From the NCBI RefSeq assembly GCF_014647375.1, contig NZ_BMPB01000007.1, positions 124,001 to 188,000 on the forward strand: 64,000 bases of DNA, read 5' to 3'. The notes below the pieces were generated by a model. The model was not told where the DNA came from, made no database searches, and saw only the letters and a program-made list of their open reading frames with translations. This DNA is from Parabacteroides faecis (lineage in GTDB: Bacteria > Bacteroidota > Bacteroidia > Bacteroidales > Tannerellaceae). Numbering within the stretch: the stretch's first letter is position 1; every line of letters begins with the position of its first letter. A program made the translations under genes and the position numbers. Shown here piece by piece: positions 36,401-44,690 of the stretch.

Positions 36401-36623
36401 CATTAGTAGGCGTCCCCGCTTCTACTACAGATGCACCAATAACCGGTTCACCATTCACATCAACAACCTTTCCTGAAATTGTATTCTCCTGTTGCTGACT
36501 AATTAAATTATTACTTGCCTTCTTAATGTCGGGTAGTACATCGGGCTCAGCATTCCGCGCATTAGCACATAATGAAAAAACGGCTAGTATACAAAATGCC
36601 ATTACGGAATATGTATTTTTCAT
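33495..36623 (-). CDS. SusC/RagA-family TonB-dependent outer membrane transporter
   Basis: A 1042-residue barrel that imports oligosaccharides with TonB energy. After the signal peptide (about 1-22), residues 48-130 are a carboxypeptidase-regulatory-like domain ([27 protein letters not shown]). The plug follows ([70 protein letters not shown]) and then the 22-strand barrel, ending in [12 protein letters not shown] with a terminal Phe. No extra N-terminal signalling domain is present, so it is not regulated through an ECF sigma/anti-sigma pair. SusD is 11 bases downstream. The 208-bp upstream gap holds only AT-rich sequence with a weak promoter-like TACTTTG (36666-36672, minus). Confidence 0.96.
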   Translation of the reverse strand: [1042 protein letters not shown]

Positions 36624-36831
36624 AATCTGTAAATAATTAAATTTAAAAGTTTATAATTCCTTTAACAAAGTATTTTCATACTTTCGAGACATACTGCTAT
36701 AAAACGCTATATACTATATTCAATCACAAATATTATCTGAAGAGTTTTTTCTCCATATTTATTATCAATTTTCCATAGGCATTATTTCTAAAATTGTTAG
36801 ACATATTATTACAAATCCTGACTATTTGATG

Positions 36832-37989
36832 TTATAAAAACGATTTTACTTTCCGGATAAGTCCTATCAAATAACACCAAACTATTACCAGTATAATTAT
36901 TGCAGTAACCTGGGTATGGGTAATATCCGTTGCCATTCCGATAATAGGTGGTAATATTGCTCCCCCAAATACACCGGAAATAAGTAATGCAGACACTTCA
37001 TTTGCTTTTTCAGGTACTCTCTTCAATGAAAAAGAAAACAGAATCGAAAACAAATTAGCATATCCTATTCCAAATACGGCAACACATCCCAGAATAAACC
37101 ATAGATTAGTTCCTAAAGCCATTAATATCAGGCCAGCGATCGCAATCCATACACTGTAAATAAAAAATTTACCTGCTGAATATCTCATTAACAAAATACC
37201 ACCGACAAAAGCACTGATTGTTCTGAAAAAGAAATAAACACTATTCCCCATCCCCGCATCTGCTAACGATAAACCACAACGTTCCATCAGATATTTAGGG
37301 AAAGTCATATTAATACTCACATCAATACCGACCAATACCAATATGCCAATAAAGAATGCCGCAAGATATTTATCCTTCAATAAATCGAATGTAACTTTAA
37401 CAGAGATATTTTTCTGTTCCAGTTTTTTCTCTTTTACAGGTGTCAGTAAGAGCCAGATCAATGCTAACAAAGACATAAATGCATAAATCGGAAAAATCAT
37501 TTTCCATCCTAAAAAACTTCCGACAATACCGGCTGTTAATAACGGGCCTAAGAAAGAACTGACTGCTTTAATAAATTGTCCCAGAGTAAGACTGCCTGTA
37601 AGCCGTTCACTTGTAACAACATCTGTTACCAAAGGATTTAATGAAGCTTGTAAAATGGTATTCCCTATTCCAATCAAAGCAAATGCTATTATTATTGATA
37701 TAAAGCTATAATTGATCAGTGGAAAACACATCGCTAATGTCGTTATCAGAAAACTCAATAACACGGTCTTTTTCCGTCCGATTTTATTCATCAACAGACC
37801 TGTCGGTATGGATAAGATCAAAAACCACAGAAAACAAAAGAATGAAATAAGATTAACCCTGGAATCAGTCAATTCGCTAAAATCATTTTTGACATAACTT
37901 GTAGCAATTCCAATAATGTCTACGAATCCCATAATGAAGAACCCAAACATAACGGAATAAATACTGTATTTCAAATTGTCCTTTTTCAT
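36832..37989 (-). CDS. Major facilitator superfamily sugar transporter
   Basis: A 385-residue inner membrane protein with about 12 hydrophobic segments and the MFS signature GLLMNKIGRKKT between helices 2 and 3 (about 64-75). It begins MFGFFIMGFVDIIGIAT and ends in a basic cytoplasmic tail. It is 22 bases after the GmhA-type isomerase gene and probably imports the mono- or disaccharide that the ROK kinase phosphorylates. The FHS fucose/glucose permease group is a possible relative, but I cannot confirm it. Confidence 0.85.
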   Translation of the reverse strand: MKKDNLKYSIYSVMFGFFIMGFVDIIGIATSYVKNDFSELTDSRVNLISFFCFLWFLILSIPTGLLMNKIGRKKTVLLSFLITTLAMCFPLINYSFISIIIAFALIGIGNTILQASLNPLVTDVVTSERLTGSLTLGQFIKAVSSFLGPLLTAGIVGSFLGWKMIFPIYAFMSLLALIWLLLTPVKEKKLEQKNISVKVTFDLLKDKYLAAFFIGILVLVGIDVSINMTFPKYLMERCGLSLADAGMGNSVYFFFRTISAFVGGILLMRYSAGKFFIYSVWIAIAGLILMALGTNLWFILGCVAVFGIGYANLFSILFSFSLKRVPEKANEVSALLISGVFGGAILPPIIGMATDITHTQVTAIIILVIVWCYLIGLIRKVKSFL

Positions 37990-38011
37990 AATCTTTACTG
38001 CTTATTTAAGA

Positions 38012-38590
38012 TTAACTAACTTTCAAAATCTCTTCTATGACCTGAATAAGAATATGAATCACCTTTATATGAATTTCCTGTATCCGGTCCGAATGCGCTG
38101 CACTTGGAGTACTGATTGCCACATCAGCTTTCTCAATCAATTCATTTTTCCCCAAAGATGTAAGAACTATCACTTTCATCCTATTTATATGTGCCTGATC
38201 TACCGCACTTATAATATTCCTGGAGTGTCCGCTTGTACTTATTGCCAGTAGCACATCTCCCTCCTTTCCCATAGCATCCACATAACGGGAAAAAATCTCA
38301 TCAAATGAAAAATCATTCCCTACACAAGTCATATATGCCGGATCATTGATTGCCAATGCCGGTAAAGGACGACGATCATTCCGGAAACGACCTGTTAACT
38401 CTTCGGCAAAATGGGTAGCATCACATAAAGAACCTCCGTTTCCACAACTAATGATCTTATGTCCTGTTTGTAATGCTTCAGCACATATATCTGCAGCGTT
38501 ATAAATACTTTCAACATTCGCCTCATTATTTATAAAGGTTTCCAATATGGATCGGGTTTCCCTTAAACTATCTCGAATAATCTCTTTCAT
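38012..38590 (-). CDS. gmhA: Phosphoheptose isomerase-type SIS protein
   Basis: A 192-residue SIS-domain enzyme that closely follows E. coli GmhA: SCGNGGSLCDATHFAEELTGR (about 48-68), TCVGNDFSFDEIFSRYVDA (about 89-107), GDVLLAISTSGHS and the C-terminal DRIQEIHIKVIHILIQ with the catalytic Glu/His. GmhA converts sedoheptulose 7-phosphate to glycero-manno-heptose 7-phosphate for envelope heptose synthesis. Here no other heptose genes are nearby; the neighbours are a ROK kinase (14 bases upstream) and an MFS transporter. A catabolic sugar-phosphate isomerase role is therefore possible. An operator-like motif is 7 bases upstream of its ATG. Confidence 0.85.
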   Translation of the reverse strand: MKEIIRDSLRETRSILETFINNEANVESIYNAADICAEALQTGHKIISCGNGGSLCDATHFAEELTGRFRNDRRPLPALAINDPAYMTCVGNDFSFDEIFSRYVDAMGKEGDVLLAISTSGHSRNIISAVDQAHINRMKVIVLTSLGKNELIEKADVAISTPSAAHSDRIQEIHIKVIHILIQVIEEILKVS

Positions 38591-38596
38591 AACTAT

Positions 38597-38608
38597 TTAA
38601 TCGGTTAA
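38597..38608. promoter_or_regulatory. Putative LacI-family operator before gmhA
   Basis: TTAATCGGTTAA is a near-palindrome (10 of 12) with a central CG step, typical of LacI-family operators. It overlaps the stop codon of the ROK gene and ends 7 bases before gmhA. The same 12-mer occurs at 44651 and 45717. Confidence 0.65.
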
Positions 38609-39573
38609 GTAAATACAATTGAAAGAGCTGCATAATCGCCGATGTGCTCTTCTAAAGCAGCCGGTTTAATGATACAAACACGACTTGAATTAGATAATGC
38701 TTCCCTTTTTATGATCTTTTGCACTACAGATTCCATCATTTCCCTGTTACGGGAATAAATTCCTCCTACGACTATCACTTCCGGATTTAACAGATCGATG
38801 ACAATAGATAATCCTTTTCCCAAATAAATAGCAGACGTTTCATAAATACTCCGGGCTAATTCATCTCCCTTAATAGCCTCTTCTGCAACTTTTTGGGCAG
38901 TCACTTGATCCAACTCTTGTAAAGTACACCAAGGGACCTTTTCCCCTTTCTGGAGTTTTTCCGAAATAAACATCTTTGCCAACTGGGCGATGCCTCCTCC
39001 ACTGGCAAAACCTTCCAGAGATCCCCTTTTTCCATAACCCACCGGTCCGAATTCTGCCATACGGATATGCCCTAGTTCACCAGCATTATCATTCGTGCCT
39101 GAATAAAGCATGCCATTCAATATTAACCCCGCTCCTAAGCCAGTTCCAAATGTAAGGAACACCATGTTCTTCGTTCCTTTTCCTGCACCGAGCTTCCATT
39201 CCGCTAATGCACAAGCATTAGCATCATTCTGAAGCGTGGCTTTTATCCCTACTCTCTTTTCTACAATAGACACAATCGGTATATTATCCCAGCCCGGTAA
39301 ATTAGGAGGTGATAAAATAACTCCTTTATGGCTATCAAGAGGACCACCGCATGAAATACCTATTGCCTTCGTATTTAAAGAGGTAAGACCATGAATTTTC
39401 ATTATCTCTTCAATCCCGGACAAAATAGTTTCAATAGTTTCATCCACATTTGTTGTTGCAAATCTTTTTTTATCTACAAGCATCAAATTTTCATTCTTTT
39501 GAACACCATAGATAACCGCACATTTGGTTCCGCCAATGTCTATTCCCAGCAAATTACTTTCTATCTCCATCAT
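38605..39573 (-). CDS. ROK-family sugar kinase
   Basis: A 322-residue cytoplasmic kinase. The phosphate loop is GIDIGGTKCAV (about 9-19); the sugar-binding and catalytic parts are GISCGGPLDSHKG, LQNDANACALAEWKLGAGKG with the catalytic Asp (NDAN), FGTGLGAGLILNG and GELGHIR with the sugar-binding Glu and His. The usual zinc motif CxCGxxGCxE is replaced by GYGKRGSLEG, so the structural zinc is probably lost. There is no HTH, so it is a kinase and not a repressor. Its start overlaps the stop of the beta-mannosidase (ATGA), and gmhA follows. The substrate could be mannose, glucose or a heptose. Confidence 0.88.
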   Translation of the reverse strand: MMEIESNLLGIDIGGTKCAVIYGVQKNENLMLVDKKRFATTNVDETIETILSGIEEIMKIHGLTSLNTKAIGISCGGPLDSHKGVILSPPNLPGWDNIPIVSIVEKRVGIKATLQNDANACALAEWKLGAGKGTKNMVFLTFGTGLGAGLILNGMLYSGTNDNAGELGHIRMAEFGPVGYGKRGSLEGFASGGGIAQLAKMFISEKLQKGEKVPWCTLQELDQVTAQKVAEEAIKGDELARSIYETSAIYLGKGLSIVIDLLNPEVIVVGGIYSRNREMMESVVQKIIKREALSNSSRVCIIKPAALEEHIGDYAALSIVFT

Positions 39574-41972
39574 TTTACAGTATATAAATTAGTTTTCTGC
39601 AATAACTGCTTATATTCCTTCAGCTTAAAGGGAGGTTCACCGTATAAATAGTGATTGGTAAATTCCTGATTCCCCACTTTATAACGAATTAATAAAATAC
39701 CCTGTCCCTTTTGTTCGGGTAGCGATGAGATCTGCACTCTACCATTAGCTGGTACATAGAACTTTCCTTCAAAAATTTGTTTGCCCGATGCTACATCTGT
39801 CACTTTCACATCTCCCTCGCTAGCATGGCGAGTGTCATTGACAGCAACAAGCGGATGATTACCATCTCTGGCATCATTCATAAAAATACAAACGTCTTTC
39901 TGAACATTCCTGATATAGTAATAAGCCATTTTCTTTGAATTATAATAATCCACTATCGCATCAGAAATCAAAGGCCATCCATCTCTCAAATTCCACCAGA
40001 TAATCCCGGTTTTATTGAATTTATTGCCACGCCACATCTCAATAAAGTATTTCATTGCTTCTGCCTGTACAGATTGCGATGCAAAAATGAAATCTTCAAG
40101 TTTTGACGGGACTTCACCAAATAATAAACGGACCTGATTAATCATCAAATTATTCCTATCAAATGTCTTTCCCCAAACAGGAAAACGTCTGACAGACTTG
40201 GTCACCCATTCATCATTCCACTCATGATCCTTTACCCAAGGATATACACAATCTTCTGTCATCATCTTTTTCAAACTTTCCAGATTAGGACAACCATGAT
40301 AGCCTATTTCACTGACAAAAGCACATTGTGCATCTATGTAGAATGGATCTTTGTAATATCCCCTCGGTCCCCAAAGATGATTTTCCGGCCAATACTTTTC
40401 ATCACAACCTTTTTGATAGACAGCCTCACTGATATAAGGAGAACTGGGAAGATAAGGCCTTGTCGGATCGAACTCATAAAGAACCGAAGGAATGACCTGG
40501 CGCGTTACTACATCACGGTTCGGATCCAGATTAAAAGGTAATAAAGACCAACGCAAAGCTATATCATCTTCATTGTTACCTGACCATAAAGCAACAGACG
40601 GATGATTACGTAATTTACAGACAACTGATATCACCTCTTCTTCTATATTCCGGGTAAAGGAAGAGCGCTGTGGATAAAAAGTACATCCCATCGCAAAATC
40701 CTGCCAAATCAAAATTCCATTTTCATCGCATAAATCAAAGAAATGATGATCTTCATAAACGCTTCCTCCCCAGCATCGGATCATATTACAATTCAGATCA
40801 ACCGCCATCTCTATCGCTTCATCAACCAACGAATTATCCCGGCTGTGCAAAGCATCCAACGGGACCCAATTAGTACCATGAATAAAAATACGTTCTCCGT
40901 TTACTATAAAACAAAACTTTCCTGGATCATCCGGCAAATTAATATCTGTCCTCTCCAACTGTACAGTCCTTAAACCAATACGTTTGGTATCAGTCGCCAA
41001 AACGGAACCATCTTCATCCACTAATTCCACCTTTGCTTCATACAACGCAGGTTCACCGTATCCTCTCGGCCACCATAAATCAGCATTCTTCAATTCCATT
41101 ATATAACGGAATGCTGGTGAAACCACAGCGGTAGTTCCTTTATAGGCCTCTTTTCCATTTCGATTTAAAGTATATACAGCTTTCACTTTATCAAATTTCT
41201 CAAAAGGAAGTTTCAATTGAGCATCAATATACAAACGGACATTACGTTGTGCCGTATCCAAATTAGCCACCATATAATGTACATCTTTAAATCGTGCTTG
41301 TTCTAATACACGTAATTCCACATCACGCCACAGACCAGCACTGACCAACCTAGGCAATATATCCCAACCATAAGCATGAGGAGCTTTACGAATAAATGTA
41401 GATTCTTCCGATGGGAAATTACCAATACTAAAAGAGCCTAAGAAATAATTTTGCCCTTCAATAACGGAAGAACGAATAATGACTTGCAGCAGGTTATTCT
41501 CTCCTTGCTTAATTTCATTTGTTACATCAAATGAATGTTCGATCAACATATTTTCAGGCTTTCCTATACGTTTGCCATTTAACCAAATATCAGCCAGACA
41601 ATCTATTCCACCAAAAAACAATTGAAGGCGTTGCCCTTTTTCTAGCTGCGGAGAAGTGAAAGATTTCGAATAGCACCATTGAAATTCTTCCCATTTGCGC
41701 AATTCATTTACATTATTCCCTATCATAGGATCATCGATTAGACCGGCAGAAAGCAAGTCTAATTCTACATTCCCGGGAACAGTGGCAGTAATAGTCTTTA
41801 CTTCCATCTGTTTCATTCCGTCAGGGGACAATACCGGTTGCTCCGGTTGCTTCCAATATGACAGTTCCCACTTCCCGTTAAGAGAGATTATACCATCATC
41901 AGAACTCGCTGAAACTTCCAGGCTTATAAACGAAAGGAACACTGCAAAAATGCAAATAAGCTGTTTATTCAT
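39570..41972 (-). CDS. GH2 beta-mannosidase, exported
   Basis: An 800-residue periplasmic enzyme (signal peptide to about residue 22). The sugar-binding beta-sandwich (25-210), Ig-like domain and TIM barrel are in GH2 order. NMIRCWGGSVYEDHHFFDLCDENGILIWQDF is characteristic of beta-mannosidases. The acid/base Glu lies in WSGNNEDD (about 467) and the nucleophile Glu in FVSEIGYHG (about 554). It should release mannose from the non-reducing ends of beta-mannosides. It starts 21 bases after the GH78 gene and overlaps the ROK gene by four bases, so the kinase is tightly coupled to it. Confidence 0.9.
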   Translation of the reverse strand: MNKQLICIFAVFLSFISLEVSASSDDGIISLNGKWELSYWKQPEQPVLSPDGMKQMEVKTITATVPGNVELDLLSAGLIDDPMIGNNVNELRKWEEFQWCYSKSFTSPQLEKGQRLQLFFGGIDCLADIWLNGKRIGKPENMLIEHSFDVTNEIKQGENNLLQVIIRSSVIEGQNYFLGSFSIGNFPSEESTFIRKAPHAYGWDILPRLVSAGLWRDVELRVLEQARFKDVHYMVANLDTAQRNVRLYIDAQLKLPFEKFDKVKAVYTLNRNGKEAYKGTTAVVSPAFRYIMELKNADLWWPRGYGEPALYEAKVELVDEDGSVLATDTKRIGLRTVQLERTDINLPDDPGKFCFIVNGERIFIHGTNWVPLDALHSRDNSLVDEAIEMAVDLNCNMIRCWGGSVYEDHHFFDLCDENGILIWQDFAMGCTFYPQRSSFTRNIEEEVISVVCKLRNHPSVALWSGNNEDDIALRWSLLPFNLDPNRDVVTRQVIPSVLYEFDPTRPYLPSSPYISEAVYQKGCDEKYWPENHLWGPRGYYKDPFYIDAQCAFVSEIGYHGCPNLESLKKMMTEDCVYPWVKDHEWNDEWVTKSVRRFPVWGKTFDRNNLMINQVRLLFGEVPSKLEDFIFASQSVQAEAMKYFIEMWRGNKFNKTGIIWWNLRDGWPLISDAIVDYYNSKKMAYYYIRNVQKDVCIFMNDARDGNHPLVAVNDTRHASEGDVKVTDVASGKQIFEGKFYVPANGRVQISSLPEQKGQGILLIRYKVGNQEFTNHYLYGEPPFKLKEYKQLLQKTNLYTVK

Positions 41973-41993
41973 ATTACCTCCTTTTTAATAATA

Positions 41994-44636
41994 TTATTCA
42001 CATATGAATTTTAATTGATGTTCTCCTGCTGTCAGCTCCACATTCTGTCCCTCAGCTTTTACCGTTGCAGTCGTGTTAGCCGGAACCGCAACTTTTAATA
42101 AGATTTCATTACCAGAACGTTCCCATTCAGAGCATATCAATCCTTTAATAGAATGATATTCTGCTTTGACCCAATCCAAACCTTTCACAAAATGAGGTTG
42201 AAACAGAATATGCCTGAATCCCGGAGATTTTTCATCATAGTTGATCCCTGCCAATACATTATACATCCATGCGGAAATATCTCCAAGAAATACATGATTC
42301 AGTGATGCATCTTTAAAAGTAGGCGAAAGATTCCAGGTTTCGGGTAAAGTAGTCAATCCCCTCTTTATCCAATTACCCCATGAAGGAACATCTTCCTGAA
42401 TAGCCAGCTCATACGCCTGATCGGCATAACCATATTTAGCAAGCATACGTAATACGGTTTTACTTCCCAACATACCAAAATCAAGATGATTATGGTTATT
42501 TGTTATTATGCGACTCAGGTTATCTGCCACTTTCTGTTCATATTCAGCCGGTACTATTTCTAAAAACAGGGCAACTCCCTGTGCTGCCTGTGAGCCATTG
42601 GCATATAAACCTTTTTCCTTGTCAAGATAGCGGCTATTAATAAATGCTTTAAGCGAATCTGCTTTTTGTGCATAAACGGTACCGTCTTTTCCTATCAGTC
42701 GAGCAAAACGAGACATATACAAATTGTCCAAATAATAATAACAGGTTGTCGTATAATCTGTAGGGGTTTGCGTATCATAAAATACCCAGTCCCCAATGCC
42801 ATAGGTTACAGTTCCATCCGAATCTTCACGCGCCGCCAAATAGGCAAGATATTTCTCGCATACAGGCCATATCGTTTCAATTGACTTTGTATCACCATAA
42901 TAATTATAAATAGCCATCGGGACAATAAACATTGCGGCATCCCATACAGGTCCTATCCAATCATCATATCCCCATCCTGAACTAGGAATAATTCCCGAGA
43001 TTCGTCCTTCCTCATTCTGATTATCCACGATATCATCGACCCACTTTTCATAAAAAGTGATCCCATTGAAATTTAGTAATCCCAAATCCATACAAATATG
43101 TGCATCTGCCGTCCAGCCATTCTTCTCACGTTGAGGACAATCTGTCGGAATACTCATCAAGTTAGACAGATAAGACTGATTAGTCGCTTGCCAAATTTTA
43201 TTGAGAAGATCATTGGAACAACTAAATCTTCCGACAGGTGGTACCGCAGTGTGAAAGAATAAGGCTTTTAAACTTCCTTGAGTCAATTTAACAGGGCAAT
43301 CAGCTTTTACTTCTACATATTGAAATCCATGGTAAGTAAAATTCGGACTCAGCACTTCGTCTCCGCCATTTAAGATATAAATATCAGTTTGAAAAGGCAC
43401 ATCTGGCTGAGACTTGTAATATACATCTATATTTCCTGTTTCAATATGCCCGTCAGCTTTCTGTATCTCAGCATGCCTCAATGTTATTTTCGTTCCTTTT
43501 TCTCCATTCACTGAAAGACGACAAAAACCAGTCATATTAATTCCGAAATCATATACATATATACTGTCTCCGAAATTTTTCATGGAAACTGCATCTATTT
43601 CACGTTCTACCTCAATGGCCGGCATCGTTTGAGCAACCAACAACGATGAAGGAGCCGTTACATGTCTGGCATTACTCCATGACGAATCATCAAATCCGGG
43701 TTTCTCCCACCCGTTTATTTCCAAACGAGCATCGTATATATCCCCTCCATAAATATTATTCTGGGTATACGGACCTGTTGCTGTCTTCCAGGATTCATCA
43801 GAGTTTACTATTTGAGAAGTGCCGTCAGCATATTTAATATGTAACTCGCAAATCATCCGTGCCCGGTTTCGCCAGCGTGCTTTTTCAAAATCCCATGTGG
43901 CAACTGGTGCTATTTCATTATAGAAACCATTACCCAGCACAGCAGACAAGACATTTTCCCCAGTTCCCAACAACGAAGTTACATCAAATACACTGTATAA
44001 ATTCCTTTTGTCATAATGTGTATAGCCTGGATTTAACAAAGAGGCAGATACCGGACTTCCATTAATTTCCATCTTACAATAAGCAGCAGCACTCATAAAT
44101 AATCTTGCCTGTATAACTTCCTTATTATTGACAACAAATGATTTTCGCAGCATAGGAGCCGGATCAAAATCTTTATCATGACCATCGGTAATCCAGTTAC
44201 CCAACCATTCTTTCTGATTCATTTTAGCCGTTTCGAAGCTATCTACAGGAGATATTACTGTATTCCCGTTCTTATCAAAAGCCTTGACTTGCCAATAGTA
44301 CTTAGTGTGTGATAATAATTTATCATTTCCCGTATATTTGCCGAAAGATTCCTCTGTATTTATAAGGCCTGAATTCCAATTAAACAGATCATCTCTAGTT
44401 AAACCATTCAGAGATTGCTTGTCAACATATATATATAAGCAGTATCCTTCTTGATCAAAACCAGCCTCTGAATAATAATTCCAGATAAACCGTGGATGTG
44501 GACTATCTACGCAAATAGGATTTACCGAATATTCACAATACATCCCGGTAATTTCAACCTTATTATTTTTACATGCACACAGTAAAAAGGTTCCTAATAC
44601 AATAGTATAAATTCCGTATTTCATATTCATTTTCAT
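41994..44636 (-). CDS. GH78 alpha-L-rhamnosidase, lipoprotein
   Basis: An 880-residue enzyme that should remove terminal alpha-L-rhamnose. I place the start at ATG 44636 because the longer frame (to 44666) would run through the operator at 44651-44662; ATGs at 44630 and 44624 are alternatives. A lipoprotein signal ends LLCACKNN. The beta-sandwich modules (35-420) include the typical NPICVDSPHPRFIW and the MTGFCRLSVNG block. The (alpha/alpha)6 barrel carries the general acid in DCPQREKNGWTADAHIC (about 500) and GWGYDDWIGPVWDAA. It is first in an operon with beta-mannosidase, ROK kinase, gmhA and MFS, all behind a putative LacI operator. Confidence 0.9.
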   Translation of the reverse strand: MKMNMKYGIYTIVLGTFLLCACKNNKVEITGMYCEYSVNPICVDSPHPRFIWNYYSEAGFDQEGYCLYIYVDKQSLNGLTRDDLFNWNSGLINTEESFGKYTGNDKLLSHTKYYWQVKAFDKNGNTVISPVDSFETAKMNQKEWLGNWITDGHDKDFDPAPMLRKSFVVNNKEVIQARLFMSAAAYCKMEINGSPVSASLLNPGYTHYDKRNLYSVFDVTSLLGTGENVLSAVLGNGFYNEIAPVATWDFEKARWRNRARMICELHIKYADGTSQIVNSDESWKTATGPYTQNNIYGGDIYDARLEINGWEKPGFDDSSWSNARHVTAPSSLLVAQTMPAIEVEREIDAVSMKNFGDSIYVYDFGINMTGFCRLSVNGEKGTKITLRHAEIQKADGHIETGNIDVYYKSQPDVPFQTDIYILNGGDEVLSPNFTYHGFQYVEVKADCPVKLTQGSLKALFFHTAVPPVGRFSCSNDLLNKIWQATNQSYLSNLMSIPTDCPQREKNGWTADAHICMDLGLLNFNGITFYEKWVDDIVDNQNEEGRISGIIPSSGWGYDDWIGPVWDAAMFIVPMAIYNYYGDTKSIETIWPVCEKYLAYLAAREDSDGTVTYGIGDWVFYDTQTPTDYTTTCYYYLDNLYMSRFARLIGKDGTVYAQKADSLKAFINSRYLDKEKGLYANGSQAAQGVALFLEIVPAEYEQKVADNLSRIITNNHNHLDFGMLGSKTVLRMLAKYGYADQAYELAIQEDVPSWGNWIKRGLTTLPETWNLSPTFKDASLNHVFLGDISAWMYNVLAGINYDEKSPGFRHILFQPHFVKGLDWVKAEYHSIKGLICSEWERSGNEILLKVAVPANTTATVKAEGQNVELTAGEHQLKFICE

Positions 44637-44650
44637 AATAAATACTTTAC

Positions 44651-44662
44651 TTAATCGGTTAA
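44651..44662. promoter_or_regulatory. Putative LacI-family operator at the GH78 promoter
   Basis: The second copy of TTAATCGGTTAA, 15 bases before the chosen GH78 start. A near-consensus -7 box on the minus strand (TTTATTTG at 44664-44671) touches its upstream edge, so bound repressor would block initiation. Confidence 0.72.
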
Positions 44663-44690
44663 ACAAATAAATAAAAAAATATCAATAGTA

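Noticed and set aside
44637-44666. Longer GH78 start
   Set aside because: It would run through the operator-like site and precede the lipoprotein signal with ten non-signal residues.
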